From NCBI GenBank assembly GCA_963575645.1, contig OY754475.1, forward strand, positions 9,548,001 to 9,612,000: 64,000 nt of DNA, read 5' to 3'. The stretch is from Xanthostigma xanthostigma. Its lineage: Eukaryota; Arthropoda; Insecta; Raphidioptera; Raphidiidae. Made by a program: the position numbers and the translations under genes. This document shows positions 10,706-21,446 of this stretch, piece after piece. The notes below the pieces were generated by a model. It was not told where the DNA came from. It saw nothing but the letters and a program-made list of their open reading frames with translations, and made no database searches. Numbering within the stretch: the first letter of the stretch is position 1; each line of letters opens with the position of its first letter.

Positions 10706-11129
10706 AGCTTATGTTTCACATCTGCCAGGCGTTCTATACGACGGCTCCTCTTTTTTTAAAAGACGGTGGTTTCGAGTGCTCTCACAATACTCAGTTTTTA
10801 CGTATAGTCTGATTTTATTCCGGATTTTTTAGTTAAAAAGACTCCTTGAAAATAAGTAGAGCTTATCAAAAATGTACACTGTTCTGTTAACTTAAGTAAA
10901 TTTACCAGAAAAATGAAAATTAAAGTTTTTTTTTTTAATATCAACACCAATGGTTTCAGAGGCCATAGCCTCATGTACCAGCACTAATTCCTATACCTAT
11001 TGTAAGCTCATACGCTTACACAGACAAATTATTGAAAGCACAAAATTCATTTAGCAAATCATAAACAAAGCTTCCCGATTGTAGAACATAGCAAATGCTG
11101 AAAGGAGATACCAAACCTTTTCCGATTAA
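10706..11129. other. No gene recognised
   Basis: No supported feature. It precedes the LINE relic and may include eroded parts of it. Confidence 0.3.
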
Positions 11130-11395
11130 CTGCTTATGCAATAATGCAGTTCGTCACAATTATTTTTTTACACGCGAAGAAGATGTGATTAAGATCACCA
11201 ATCGAGCTATTAGCGCATTCGCAAACCGGACTTTCCCGAACACCAAGTTAACGTTATTGACATGAAGACGGAGACGAAGATATGATACATTCTTTTTTCT
11301 GAAAGCATCAAGTGTTGATTGATAGAAATATTTCGAAAAATGTTTTCAAAGCAAATAGCGTCATAATAAATCAATCTCGCACAAAGGAGCATTAA
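11130..11395 (-). pseudogene. LINE C-terminal Cys/His relic
   Basis: One minus-strand frame across about 11150-11240 reads 'SPVCECANSSIGDLNHIFFA' and then CKK. The C-x-C...GDLNHIFF.C pattern is typical of the Cys/His segment near the C-terminus of many jockey/I-type LINE proteins. An adjoining frame holds a 60-codon ORF (11210-11392), suggesting a frameshift. No RT domain or poly(A) tail is visible. It is a short decayed fragment. Confidence 0.45.
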
Positions 11396-11982
11396 AGGGG
11401 GAATAACTGTAAGTAGACGTATAGATATTTATATAATATCTGTTATCGGGGCAAAATTACTTATGTCATCTTTTTGATAAACTCAGATTAAAGAAGATTT
11501 AATCATTTATCGGTTGTGATCATACACGTTTCTATAAAAAAACATTGTAGAATTTTATAAAATAATTAATAAATAGATTGAATGATAATTTTAAACTATG
11601 TATACAGTGTGTTCACCAATAGTGGTAACATTGAATAATTTTTTATCCTACTAGATCCTAATATCTAAAATCTCGCTAAACATATCTGTAGCTAAAGATC
11701 TATTGGTTTTTAGGCTATGCGCCCTTGTAACACTTTTTCTTAGTGACCTTTAAACTATGAATTAAAACCATTTTTGATCAATTTAACCGACAACCAAATC
11801 CCATAAGGTTTTTTTCGGGGGGTCCTTTTTGACAATGCGTTCTGCAAATCAGCTTCTGAAATAGGAATCAGTGTCTACCGAAATGTAAGACACTTATCAC
11901 GAAAAATGTGACATACACAATTTTGTTTTGTAGTCACAGATGCAGAAGCTACACTACTATACATTTATTTCGTCATATATAT

Positions 11983-12746
11983 GTTACGGTCTATACCCGA
12001 ATTCGGTCAATGACCGAAATAAGAACTAGTTTTAACCAGCGAATATTGCCTAAACCCGAAATCTTACATATAAACGGGTATTGAGTGTTATAAAATGAGC
12101 AAAACTAGGTTTGCGCATTTTCAATTGGTCAAAACTATGTCTGTCCATTTTTGAACGGACAGTAATAGTTCTGGCTGTTTCGTTCAATCAACGTCCGAAC
12201 CCGAACAAAAGTAGGGTTATGTTCTTGTTTATGTACATATCTATTGAATTGTTCTCTTGAATGTTATAATTAATATAATTGTGGGATATTCAGTGTAATA
12301 ATTAAGTAAAAATGCAAGATGAACTCGAGTCTCAACAAGTTCGTCTATTTGAGGCTTCTGAAACATATTTTTATGACGAAACATAAATACCTTACTACAC
12401 TAAGTGAGGTTAAGAAAGCAAATTTATTGAAAGCTGAATTAAAACCTCTGCAGTCTGCTATAAACAATACAGAAGAATAAATCGCTTTGATATAATAAGC
12501 ATCATCGATGTGGAAAAGTTAATTATAACCGCAAAGAAGATTCCGATGCCATACTAGTACTGTCCGTTCAAAAATGGACAGAACTAGTTTTGTCCAATTG
12601 AAAATGCGCAAAACTAGTTTTACTCATTTTATAACACTCAATACACGTTTAAATGTAAGATTTCGGGTTTGGCAAATATTCGTTGGTCAAAACTAGTTTT
12701 GCGCATTTATCTCGGCCATTGACCGAATTCGGGTATAGATCGTAAC
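11983..12746. mobile_element. Foldback DNA element with ~195-bp TIRs
   Basis: Ends are GTTACGGTCTATACCCGAAT and its near-complement (CGGGTATAGATCGTAAC). The inverted arms, about 11983-12180 and 12548-12746, stay similar throughout (shared 'aaaactag', 'ataaaatgagcaaaact'). A (TA)n tract borders both ends, so the target duplication is obscured. The 370-bp centre has two short open stretches that could be remnants of a coding ancestor: a 24-codon ATG ORF at about 12312 and a ~32-codon stretch ending at 12480. Confidence 0.75.
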
Positions 12747-13172
12747 ATATATACATATATATATATATATATAAAAGCTGTATGGCGTGTTTTTGTTGAT
12801 TAATGGAATGCCTTTGATAATCTGTTGTCAGATTTAAATCGAAGCGTGCCGTCCGGATGCATTCGTGAACTCGGTTACTCACACAGCGAGCGGCGCGAGA
12901 GAGTCAACGAGTCACTCGCACGACACTGATTCACAATGTAAATCACTTATCGGTTGCGAGCAGACGCTCAAGTTGAGGTCGTCGAACCAATAGCGAGAGA
13001 CTTATAACATGACAACAAGCTGTTTAATCGTCTTTAATACTATCGGCGTATCATTTATCTTTGTTATTATTTGAATCGCATCAACGAGACGGGCTGTGAT
13101 TGGCGTAACTGTTTTTCATTGATAATAGTTTATTGAATGAATGACAATTATTTTTTCAGAAAAATACATATA
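12747..13172. other. No gene recognised
   Basis: A short (AT)n tract, then a comparatively GC-rich patch (12840-12990) without an ORF or structure I can name. Confidence 0.4.
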
Positions 13173-14076
13173 GGGGAGGGAGGGGGGAATGGCGCTCACT
13201 GGGTAATGGCGCTCACCTCTGTAACTCTGTCAAAAAGAAACGTAGCGACACGTCACGTCGCGTGAAGTGCGAGGGAAGGGGGCCTCTATAATAGACAGCG
13301 TTGCAAACGGACAGTCAGCTCGCGTCATGTGACCGTGAAGAGCGTTTCTTCGTTTGCGGCCGCACTGATCTAATTTTTAATTAGGTGTTTTTGTCGGTAA
13401 GTCCAAAACTTTAATGCTTATTTAATTATTAATTTTACTTTTCTGCCAATAAACTATTCTATTTTGTGATAATGCAGTCAATTTTCAACAATCGTGTATG
13501 ATTTTTTTAAAATTTCAAATTAATTTCAAAACGACCGGTTGGGGTTATACCGCTCACCTGAGCGCCATTACCCCTTAGTGACTTATTTTTTTATTGTTTT
13601 AGATAGATAGCCAAGAAATCGTCAAAGGACCACCGCTAAAGCGGCTTAGACCGAAGAAGCCCGTTTTCCACCCAACAGCAAGAAACTGAAATTGCTGAAC
13701 AAGTTAAGCTGCTGGGCTCGCTATATTATGGACTCAATGTTGCAGATTTGCGTAAACTTGTTTATAAATTTGCTGAGCGCAACAATATCAAAAACAATTT
13801 TGATCAAAGCAGCAAAACAGCCAGATTGGATTGGGTACACTTCTTTATGAGACCCTGAGCGGCATTACCCAAAGTCAGGGGCAATGCCGCTCAAACATGT
13901 TTTTTTAATAATGTTTTCCTACTACTAGTAGGTGAAAGATATATGCTTTTGTTGTTAGATTGTTAATTACTCGATAATTAAAGACTTTGTTACTCTTGTT
14001 AATTTTGATTCATAATAAATAATTTAAAAAATACACCATGTTTTCCTTAAGTGAACGCCATTCCCCCGTCCTACCC
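13173..14076 (+). mobile_element. Degenerate pogo-like (Tc1/mariner) transposon
   Basis: TIRs of about 28 bp start GGGGAGGGAGGGGGGAATGG (left) and GGGTAGGACGGGGGAATGGC (right, complement). TA flanks both ends (13171-13172, 14077-14078), as expected for the superfamily. The G-rich/GGCGCTCAC motif recurs inside (13201-13216 and 13558-13576 inverted). The interior carries a relic of a CENP-B-type transposase exon preceded by splice-like signals. At 904 bp it is far too short to encode a full transposase. Confidence 0.7.
13603..13858 (+). pseudogene. pogo/CENP-B-type transposase N-terminal relic
   Basis: After a likely splice acceptor ('ttattgttttag', ending 13602) the sequence codes a basic stretch with 'LKRLRPKKPVF'. 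One extra base then changes the frame, and it continues in the frame containing 'DLRKLVYKFAERNN' and 'ARLDWVHFFMRP' to a TGA at 13856-13858. The pattern (acidic start, LRKL.Y..AE.N, DW...F..R) is what I know from the CENP-B-like helix-turn-helix DNA-binding domain of pogo/Tigger transposases. The catalytic DDE domain is absent. A strong donor (GTAAGT, about 13396-13401) upstream suggests an ancestral 5' intron. Confidence 0.65.
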
Positions 14077-14090
14077 TATTAGGCTAGTTC

Positions 14091-14826
14091 TTAGAATAGA
14101 ATAAAATAGAATAGAATAGAATAGAATAGAATAGAATAGAAATATATCTTTATCTAAAATTCCAATGGAATGTTATAGCGTCATTAACATTAAAATAACA
14201 CAAAGAAAATGTGATAAAAAATTTATATTAATATTTAAAATCGTTAACTGAGTATAAACAACATGATTGCAATCTTTTCTTTAATTCAGACTTAAATTTA
14301 GAATATGGCAGTGCAGTTAAATATGCCGGTAGTGTGTTGTGTATTCGTAGCGCCGCACACTCAGAACTAGTGAAAAGTAGTGATAAGTTACACTTAGGTA
14401 AAATGATTTTCATATTGTGACGTGTTTGATAATTATGCTTAGTACCTACAAGAAAGAGAAAATCTGTTTTTATGCTTTTGTATATAGCACAGAGAAAAAT
14501 AAATGTATATTGAAGGAATAGTTAAGATGTGATGTTTCACAAAATACTCCTTACAACTATCTCTCAATCCAAGATTAAATATGGTTCTAATGGCTTTTTT
14601 CTGCAAAAAAAATTCTATTGATTGCGGAGGCGCTACAGTCCCAAAACATGATTCCATATTTGACGTGTTGAAAGAAATATGCATAATAAGTAGTCAGGCC
14701 TAAATTAAGATCATAGCAACTATGATGTATTTTCCGCAGAGCAAATAAAGATCTAGCTAGCTTAGAACTTAAGTTGGAAATGTAGTCTATTTTAGTAATA
14801 ATTTTGAGGTTATTAATTAATAACAC
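14091..14826 (-). pseudogene. 5'-truncated jockey/CR1-like LINE with (TAGAA)n tail
   Basis: The minus strand reads in two or three frames. 14826-14587 holds 'LSSKLARSLFALRKI' and 'YYAYFFQHVKYGIMFWDCS'. An overlapping frame to 14439 holds 'EFFLQKKAIRTIFNL' and 'RDSCKEYF'. 14413-14228 holds 'LRIHNTLPAYL' and 'KSELKKRLQS'. These are the well-known blocks of the RT C-terminal region in jockey/CR1-type LINEs (Y.AF..S...YG...W, LQKKAIR.I), seen with frameshifts. The 3' tail is (TAGAA)n at 14091-14141 on plus. The RT palm and endonuclease are lost. Confidence 0.8.
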
Positions 14827-15135
14827 AAAAACGCTGTATTTGAAAGCAATGTTAATGCTTTATATTATGGATTTTCCTATCTTTAAATTTAAATCTGGAA
14901 CGACCAATCACAGAAGAGCATACTACGACCGAGTAGAGAACACGAGCACGCTGATCATTAAAGACGGAAGTACCACACTTGTCGACACACTTACCTGTGA
15001 GCAGCCTAGAAGGACATTTCGCCTTTGATAATGTCTACCGCAGTTGTAGACGAAACGTCAGGTAGGAATACCAATGGACCACAGCATACAAGCCCGGAAA
15101 CCAAGAAGATTTAAATTACGGTTCACTTTAAATTG
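14827..15135 (+). repeat. Possible Penelope-type 3' tail
   Basis: At 15025-15055 a TTGATAA box plus one base, a GTCTAC/GTAGAC hairpin and GAAACG have the same layout as the tails at 16818 and 17427. No coding sequence is attached. It may be an isolated 3' end of a Penelope-like element or a chance match. Confidence 0.35.
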
Positions 15136-16003
15136 AAGGGGTCAGGCTCTGCATTTATTTTATGTTATCAGAAAAGAAGGCTTCAGCTATTGAAACTGTC
15201 GTATTTTAAAAGAAGTTGCCTAAATAAATTTACTTCAAATAGATTTTAGAGCAACAGGACGGCTAGTTATTATTATATTTAAATTTAAAACTTACAATTA
15301 AATAAATCACTTTAAAATAAACTATAGGGCTACCTATATTAAAAAAGAGAGCAACAAATTTAATTATTTCTGTCTAACATAAAAGTGGCTCTACGCAGTA
15401 AAAAGAAAACCGACGATGTAAAAAAAGGGAAGGGAAATCATTAAAAGTTTTCCAGCGCGGCCACTTTTTGTTAGCGAACTGGAGAAGGTGTTTCGTCGAG
15501 CTGCGAGATTCGGCGTCACACTTACATAGGCCAAGTCCCAGAGGACCAGTGGGGATTAAATTAAAATAAATATCATACTTCTTTACAACTGCTCGCTTCT
15601 TTCTGGGGACCTGTGGAGCAACACATGGCATCGCATGCGAACGCCAAGGAGTTTAAAACAAGATTAGATATTAATAGACTATCATAGACTTGAACTTAAT
15701 CGAGTTTGTCGGAAGCGCTGTTTATACAGCGCAAACTATAGTTTGTTTATTACAAACCCCCAGTTCCGAGGTACGAAGCTGATGAAAGTAACAATGCATG
15801 ATTTTTTAATTTATTATGAAATACCGCGACCTTGGTTTTGCTCGGGTCAAGTTCTGTGTGTATTTAATGTCGTAGCAGAAATAGAGCCATATCCATTCCC
15901 GAGAGGAATACGAGCAATTACCGGTCACCTGTATATAGATAAGCTATGACAGACGCACAGAGTGATCCTATAAAATATAGGGGGTTCCGTTTTCTCTCAT
16001 CGG
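15136..16003. other. No gene recognised
   Basis: Includes a GC-richer patch (15440-15640) with an 85-codon minus-strand ORF lacking recognisable motifs, and the fragment 'gtgatcctata' near 15961, part of a dispersed repeat. I do not support a gene here. Confidence 0.4.
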
Positions 16004-16684
16004 ATGTGCGAACCAATGAAAACAATAAGAGAACTTTCTGTTATTGTTTTCATTGGTTCTAAAAACGGATATCCAATAGAATTAATTAATAAATTGTTTC
16101 TTAAACATATTCATAAGTTTTCGGTAAAAGAACAGAGTACATTATACGACTCTAAAACTTTAATACATAACACCGACGTTAACTATTTTTCTTTACCATA
16201 TATCAATAGTACGATACAAACATTTGTGAATGAGTTTAGGAAACATTCTACAAATATTGTTTTTCATAGTAAATTGTCCCTTAGAGGTTTGCTAATTAAT
16301 ACAAAGGATCCATTTATTGATTTAGAATGCAGTGGAGTATATTGCCTACAATGCTCGTGTGGAGCAAAATATGTTGGTCAAACGGGAAGGAAGTTTAAAA
16401 TTAGAATTAATGAACATATTAATGACATTAAAAATTTCAATAATCATAAATCAAGTTTTGCTTCTCATATAACTGAGAGAGAACATTCGTATGATTGTAG
16501 TAATTTCTTCAAAATTTTACATAAAACACAAAAAGGTCTAATTCTGAATGAAATAGAAAAATTTGAAATAATTAAAAATAATATTTCTTTAAATACAGAA
16601 AATAATTTAAATTTAATTTTTAGTAACATTGAAAATAACAACTTATATAAACAAATTATACAGTTCTATAATTTATGTCACTAA
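16004..16684 (+). CDS. Penelope-like element GIY-YIG endonuclease (5'-truncated ORF)
   Basis: A 226-residue ORF. Residues about 108-140 hold a Cys cluster and the GIY-YIG core: 'LECSGVYCLQCSCGAKYVGQ' followed by TGR, with the catalytic Arg and 'RINEH' just after. A later 'LNEIEKFEI' likely supplies the acidic residue. This is the C-terminal endonuclease that nicks DNA for target-primed reverse transcription in endonuclease-bearing Penelope-like elements. The reverse transcriptase that should precede it is absent. The first ~12 codons come from an inverted copy of codons that follow (18-bp arms, 16012-16058), so the annotated start is an insertion artefact. The frame is otherwise intact. Alternative: an independent GIY-YIG gene, judged unlikely given the 3' tail motif downstream. 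Confidence 0.85.
   Translation: MCEPMKTIRELSVIVFIGSKNGYPIELINKLFLKHIHKFSVKEQSTLYDSKTLIHNTDVNYFSLPYINSTIQTFVNEFRKHSTNIVFHSKLSLRGLLINTKDPFIDLECSGVYCLQCSCGAKYVGQTGRKFKIRINEHINDIKNFNNHKSSFASHITEREHSYDCSNFFKILHKTQKGLILNEIEKFEIIKNNISLNTENNLNLIFSNIENNNLYKQIIQFYNLCH
16012..16058. repeat. 18-bp inverted repeat at the Penelope 5' junction
   Basis: 'gaaccaatgaaaacaata' and its exact complement 'tattgttttcattggttc' are separated by about 11 bp. It marks the point where the truncated element begins, and resembles the inverted 5' pieces left by target-primed insertion. Confidence 0.85.
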
Positions 16685-16877
16685 TCTATACTTGACTTTC
16701 CCTTACCCTTCAAAAATAGCTAGTATTTATATTTTTCATAATTTTTGAAAAAAAATGTCTAACAATTCCATTAAGATGTAGCAAATTATACATTCATTGT
16801 GTGAGAAATAATTTTATCTGATGATGACTTAGGTCGAAAGCGCTTATAATATAATAAAAACATTTTACAATTTTAAT
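16685..16877 (+). repeat. 3' end of the Penelope-like element
   Basis: Non-coding tail after the ORF stop. At 16818-16839 it has CTGATGA, one base, GAC-TTAG-GTC and GAAAGCG. This combination recurs in the tails at 17427 and 15025. It ends in A+T-rich sequence without a clear poly(A). Confidence 0.6.
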
Positions 16878-17394
16878 GGTTTTTCTTTACATTTAAAAGT
16901 TTACCTTTTACAATGAAAAAGGAACCTTAAATTTAAATTTAATATAAATTGTACCTATTCAGTCTGGTTTTGAAAAATTCACCAAAATTCTAACTTGTAT
17001 TCGTAACTTAATAGAAACTCGTAGGTATAGAGTCGTAATAGACAGTAAAGCAGAAAGAAATTGAGGTAAGGTCACATGGGTCATTTACTTAAAACGTTAT
17101 GTTTCAAATCACCGTCGATGATTACAGCATTTACAGCTTGAAAAAAAAAATAATTAAAACATTTAAATTAGTATAATTTTTTGTAGTACCAGAATTCCCA
17201 GGAAATGGATTTCATTTCCCGGTACTGAAGGCGATGCAATTTTCTGGGAGTTCCCGGGAATTTCAGTACCGGGAATTCCCGGGAGCAATCCTTGGTGTGA
17301 TGCCCTATAAAAATCAAATCAAATTTTAAATCTTTGATTAACGTCTGATTAATAATTTTGAAATAATTTTATAAAAAGCGAATTAGAAATTAAA
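16878..17394. other. No gene; short GC palindromes
   Basis: Bases 17190-17290 contain nested palindromic motifs around 'cccgggaatttc' and 'accgggaattcccggga', probably a small decayed inverted-repeat element. The rest is unremarkable. Confidence 0.4.
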
Positions 17395-17540
17395 TATTAA
17401 TTATTTTTATATTTTTTAGATCAGTTCTGAAGAAGGTCCATATCCGGATCGAAACGTTATTGTATTAATTATATATTTTGTTAATATATATTGTCTGAAA
17501 AATTGGTCGATAATTTTATTTATTGAAATTAAATTTTAAC
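17395..17540 (+). repeat. Isolated Penelope-type 3' tail, copy 1
   Basis: Contains CTGAAGA, one base, a GGTCC/GGATC stem and GAAACG (17427-17456), then 'aaaaattggtcgataatttt' and 'atttattgaa'. The same order occurs at 19140-19285. No ORF. Confidence 0.55.
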
Positions 17541-18222
17541 TACATCTATTATGTTAATGACATTACATAAGCTGCCAGTCATATTGTTATATATATTATT
17601 ATATCTATTACAATAGGTAATACGATGATGCATCTATCTACAGGTGTGATGTAATGACGTAATTAAAGCTATGAATATATCTACATAATTAAACTGACCA
17701 GATCGATGGATTAGACTTGGTGCACGCACTATTGTTGTGTGATGATTTAATTGCCCCCGATATGCAAAACTTTTCACGTTGCCTCTAATTAGCGACAAAA
17801 AGATGATTAATTGGTTCTATTTATATATACTAGGTATATTAAAATATATAGCAATAAGTTATAGGTACTGTAGAAAATTTCAAAATCAGGTAAAATGATT
17901 AACACAATTCTCAAATCAAACAATTACATTATTTATTACAATAACCGATCACGTTAACATTTCAATAATAGGCAAAGACCTGGCTACGGAGAAAATGGGT
18001 GACTCGGTTCAGGGCTGAAAATTTGCAGAATAATAGGAGATAGTACAAGTAAGTAGGGAAAAAATTGCCAGAAGGCTAGGCGGAAGATAAAGAGCCGCCA
18101 GAAGGCGCTAATATTGCGAAAAATCAGTGCACTTCTGGCAATTTCTATACTTATTCTGTAATTCAAAACTAGATTATATATTATATATTATATTATACAT
18201 TATATATGTAGTTTATACATTA
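17541..18222. other. No gene recognised
   Basis: A+T-rich, ending in a (TATATTA)-rich run (18170-18222) that served as the target for the next element. Confidence 0.4.
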
Positions 18223-18224
18223 TA

Positions 18225-18963
18225 CAGCGTGTCCCATTTTAATGTCCCACCCCGGATAACTTTTGTCAGTGACCTTGAATGAAAAATTGTTTGGTACAAA
18301 AGTTGTACAACTTGGAGGGGGACATTCGATGGCACTAATACTTTTGACCTTGGGTACAAGGTTCAAGGTCATTCAAGGTCAACTTTGTTTTTTTTAATGG
18401 AACGTCCTATTTTTGACATCGGCAATCGATTGCGCGTGAAAAAATATGAGACTTTTGTCTGAAACTTTTTTCGAGAATGGGCAAATTTTCTCAATTAATT
18501 TAGCCTTTAAAATTGAAAATTTTTGAATTTTCAACTCGAGAATGGTGACATTTTCTTCAAAAACAACAGGGCTTTTCATATTTGCATACCAAACATCGTC
18601 ATCCTCCCAAAATTTTATTTCAATCCGTTCATCCGTTTGACCTGTATAGTGTTCACAGACTAACCGAATAACCGACTAACGGACTAACAGACGCACAGAG
18701 TTTTGCCCGTTCTCGAAAAAAGTTTCAGACAAAAGTCTCATATTTTTTCACGCGCAATCGATTGCCGATGTCAAAAATAGGACGTTCCATTAAAAAAAAC
18801 CAAAGTTGACCTTGAATGACCTTGAACCTTATACCCAAGGTCAAAAGTATTAGTGCCATCGAATGTCCCCCTCCAAGTTGTACAACTTTTGTACCAAACA
18901 ATTTTTCATTTAAGGTCACTGACAAAAGTTATCCAGGGTGGGACATTAAAATGGGACACGCTG
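18225..18963. mobile_element. Long-TIR MITE, TA-flanked (Tc1/mariner type)
   Basis: Ends CAGCGTGTCCCATTTTAATG and exact complement, each flanked by TA (18223-18224, 18964-18965). The inverted arms run about 255-265 bp (to about 18485; from about 18712) with few mismatches. The ~226-bp centre includes an inverted fragment of the ACCATTCC family ('caatccgttcatccgtttga'). Two 60-80 codon ORFs on the arms are mirror images and not genes. Confidence 0.85.
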
Positions 18964-19029
18964 TATAGTTATAAGGGTATACTGAAAATTCAAACATGAT
19001 ATAATAATAACATTCGATCCGTATTTGAA

Positions 19030-19185
19030 TCTTCTTCAGAATTGATCTATAAAATATAAAAATTAATTAATAATTAATTTCTAATAAAATTAGCAGCACG
19101 TTTTTTTTTATAATATCGAAGTATTATTAGAAATTCATTATTAATTAATTTTTATATTTTATAGATCAATTCTGAAGAAATTTCA
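19030..19185. repeat. Inverted repeat built on a Penelope-type tail
   Basis: About 57 bp at 19030-19090 ('cttcagaattgatctataaa') recurs inverted at 19125-19185 with a ~35-bp spacer. The right arm is the start of the second tail copy, so the left arm is an inverted partial duplicate of it. Confidence 0.7.
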
Positions 19186-19285
19186 AATCCGGACTGAAAT
19201 GTTAACGTACTGAGTTATATTTTTATATTTTTGCTAATATAGTTATCTAAAAATTGGTCGATAATTTTATTTATTGAATAATGTA
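19140..19285 (+). repeat. Isolated Penelope-type 3' tail, copy 2
   Basis: Aligned with 17395-17540: 'ttctgaagaa', 'atccgga.tgaaa.gtta' and 'aaaattggtcgataatttta'. The GAAA hairpin is mutated here. Confidence 0.55.
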
Positions 19286-19977
19286 CATTATTCAAAAAAA
19301 TCAAATTGTGACTTGTGAGACGATCCTATCGTAGAGTATGTAAAATTTGAATAGGTTTACGATGAAAAAGTTCACAGAGAAATAAAATATTGTTTTACTA
19401 TTTTACAAAGGTTGTATTTACACAGAAAAACACCAACAGAAAACGATATGAAGCATGTAATAATAAAGGCAAATATAATAAAACAAAAAGCGCTGGTCAA
19501 ATTCGTATATACTATATTTTTTGACAAACACACCGGCCATAAATCCAGAAAAAAAATAAACTGGGAAAAAATTGTAAGCAGCAAGGGATGTATATAAAAG
19601 TCGTGTTCCATAAACATATATAAGCCGGTGTCGAATCAATAATAATGGTAAACAATTCGCCGCAATAAAATATAAATAAATAGCACTGGGAGCTCCCTTA
19701 TCAATCCTTGAGAATCGCTGGTTTCGAAAACCGCCACACATCGGCAGCACAGTCATGCATTATTTCAAACGGAAAATGTACTGTATTTGGTAAAATTAAA
19801 CAATCCTTGTATGGTGACAGGATCCATAATGCATTTGGTTTTAGATAATCCTAGGAAAAAGAATAGGAGTAGTTATAGGTTGTTTTTTCAACGATCCAGT
19901 AAATAGTCTTAGAGCCAATCGTCGCATTTCTTATCTATCGAATAAACTGACTTTATCTGTGCGAGATAGCACTGGAG
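19286..19977. other. No supported gene
   Basis: Overlapping ORFs on both strands at 19372-19756 (60-112 codons) have no recognisable domain and strongly A+T-driven composition. I do not call them genes. Confidence 0.4.
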
Positions 19978-20270
19978 CCAATAATAATAATGCGTTTAAC
20001 GTCCGTTTCTCGATTTTATGTCACAATAGACGCCATTCACACCATTACTATTTTCCATCTGTCACACTGCCCGTTATTTTCTACATTTTTTCAACTTCAA
20101 GTAATTAATAACAATGGGCGAATGAAGGAATTTTTGGACATTAGGATAAGGTAGGCAAATTTTGAGCACAGTAGTTTTACAGGTAATCGGCCATGGGCTT
20201 GAATAAGGAACCATCTCGATATTTATCTGGAATTATTGATGAAAACCATGGATATTTCTCAACAAGAACG
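19978..20270 (-). repeat. SINE, 5'-truncated copy ((ATT)n tail)
   Basis: Homologous to the complete minus-strand SINE at 40294-40678: 'gcgtttaacgtccgtttctcga', 'ggacattaggataaggtagg' and 'atatttatctggaattattg' occur in the same order. The (aat)n at 19978-19991 is its 3' tail. The tRNA head is missing. Confidence 0.7.
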
Positions 20271-20541
20271 TTTTGTGAACGGGAAACCGTCAAAAAACAA
20301 GCAGATATTGAGTAAATCGGAAAAAGGACAGATTAGGTGTGGTTTTCAACCATATTATATTATGATTAATCCGGGGCTGAACTAACTTTTGTATAACACT
20401 TAAAAAAAATTAATTATTCTCGCAGTATGCGGATTTTATAAGTTGCTATATAAAAACAAATTTGGTTGTGTATAAACGGACTTAGTAAACCGCGTTTTTC
20501 ATAATACAAATTCACAAAAAAATAATGATATTTGTGAAATT
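20271..20541. other. No gene recognised
   Basis: Nothing supported. The last 8 bases (gtgaaatt) are the likely left target site of the hAT-type element. Confidence 0.4.
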
Positions 20542-21446
20542 CAGTGCCGGATTAAGACTCCTTGATGCCCTAAGCATTTCTTGCTTATGAGCCCCATCTC
20601 TAATAATATGTTCAGTTTATAAAATAACTCAAATTGATAGAAAAAAGTTGAAAAGCATAAATTTTTAGGAAAAAAATTGAATTTTACAATCAATGCTCTC
20701 ATTGAAAATTTGCCTGTCTATAAAATCGGACCTTAGGCATTTTTGTACAATTATTAGAAAAAAGTTTCAAAATTTTAAAATTAAAAAAATTGAATCCTTA
20801 AGAAATGATGTTTTTTTCGTTTTCATTTTCAAAAATAAATTATTATTTATTTTTAACTTTTATACTTCTAAAGACATACCAGTATACATCAAATTTTTGA
20901 GAACATGACAAAAAAAACTCGGGTCGCAGTGCCAAACCCTGCCGACAATATAGTGTATTTGCTTACACTGGCAGTGTGGCTTTATTATGTAAGCTTAACC
21001 CTTTTGGTTTTGAACAAAATAAAATTTTAACTTAATACATCCCTTAAAATATTATTTTTTTTCTTAATTTCAATGTTAGGTACTATCAATTTACCAATTT
21101 AAATTCACCCTGCACTATGTAAATCCATATCTACAAATTAATGTTTTCATAAAATTTTTAAGTCCGGTCGTGTCGAGCCGATTTTAATAAAATTTTGGTA
21201 GCACATTTTAATCATTACTAAAGGGTTAAATTTCAATTTTGAAACGATTCGGAGAAATTTTTCGGTATTTTTGGGCCCAAAAATATTTTTCAACCCCTAA
21301 ATCTCACCCTTAAAGTGGCCCGATTGGGCCCATTTTAAATAGGCTTCGTGCGGTGATGGATTTTAACATGTGGTCCAAATTTCGTTAAAATCAATTAACT
21401 CCTTCGAAAGTTATTGCCCGCACCTATATATATATATATATATATA

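Noticed and set aside
15374..15631. 85-codon minus-strand ORF as a gene
   Set aside because: No recognisable domain and no supporting context.
16818..16860. Hammerhead ribozyme
   Set aside because: CTGATGA and GAAA are present, but an extra base separates CTGATGA from the stem and I cannot pair the outer helices; reported only as a motif.
19372..19756. Overlapping ORFs of 61-112 codons on both strands
   Set aside because: No domain, no splice or repeat context; composition explained by A+T content.
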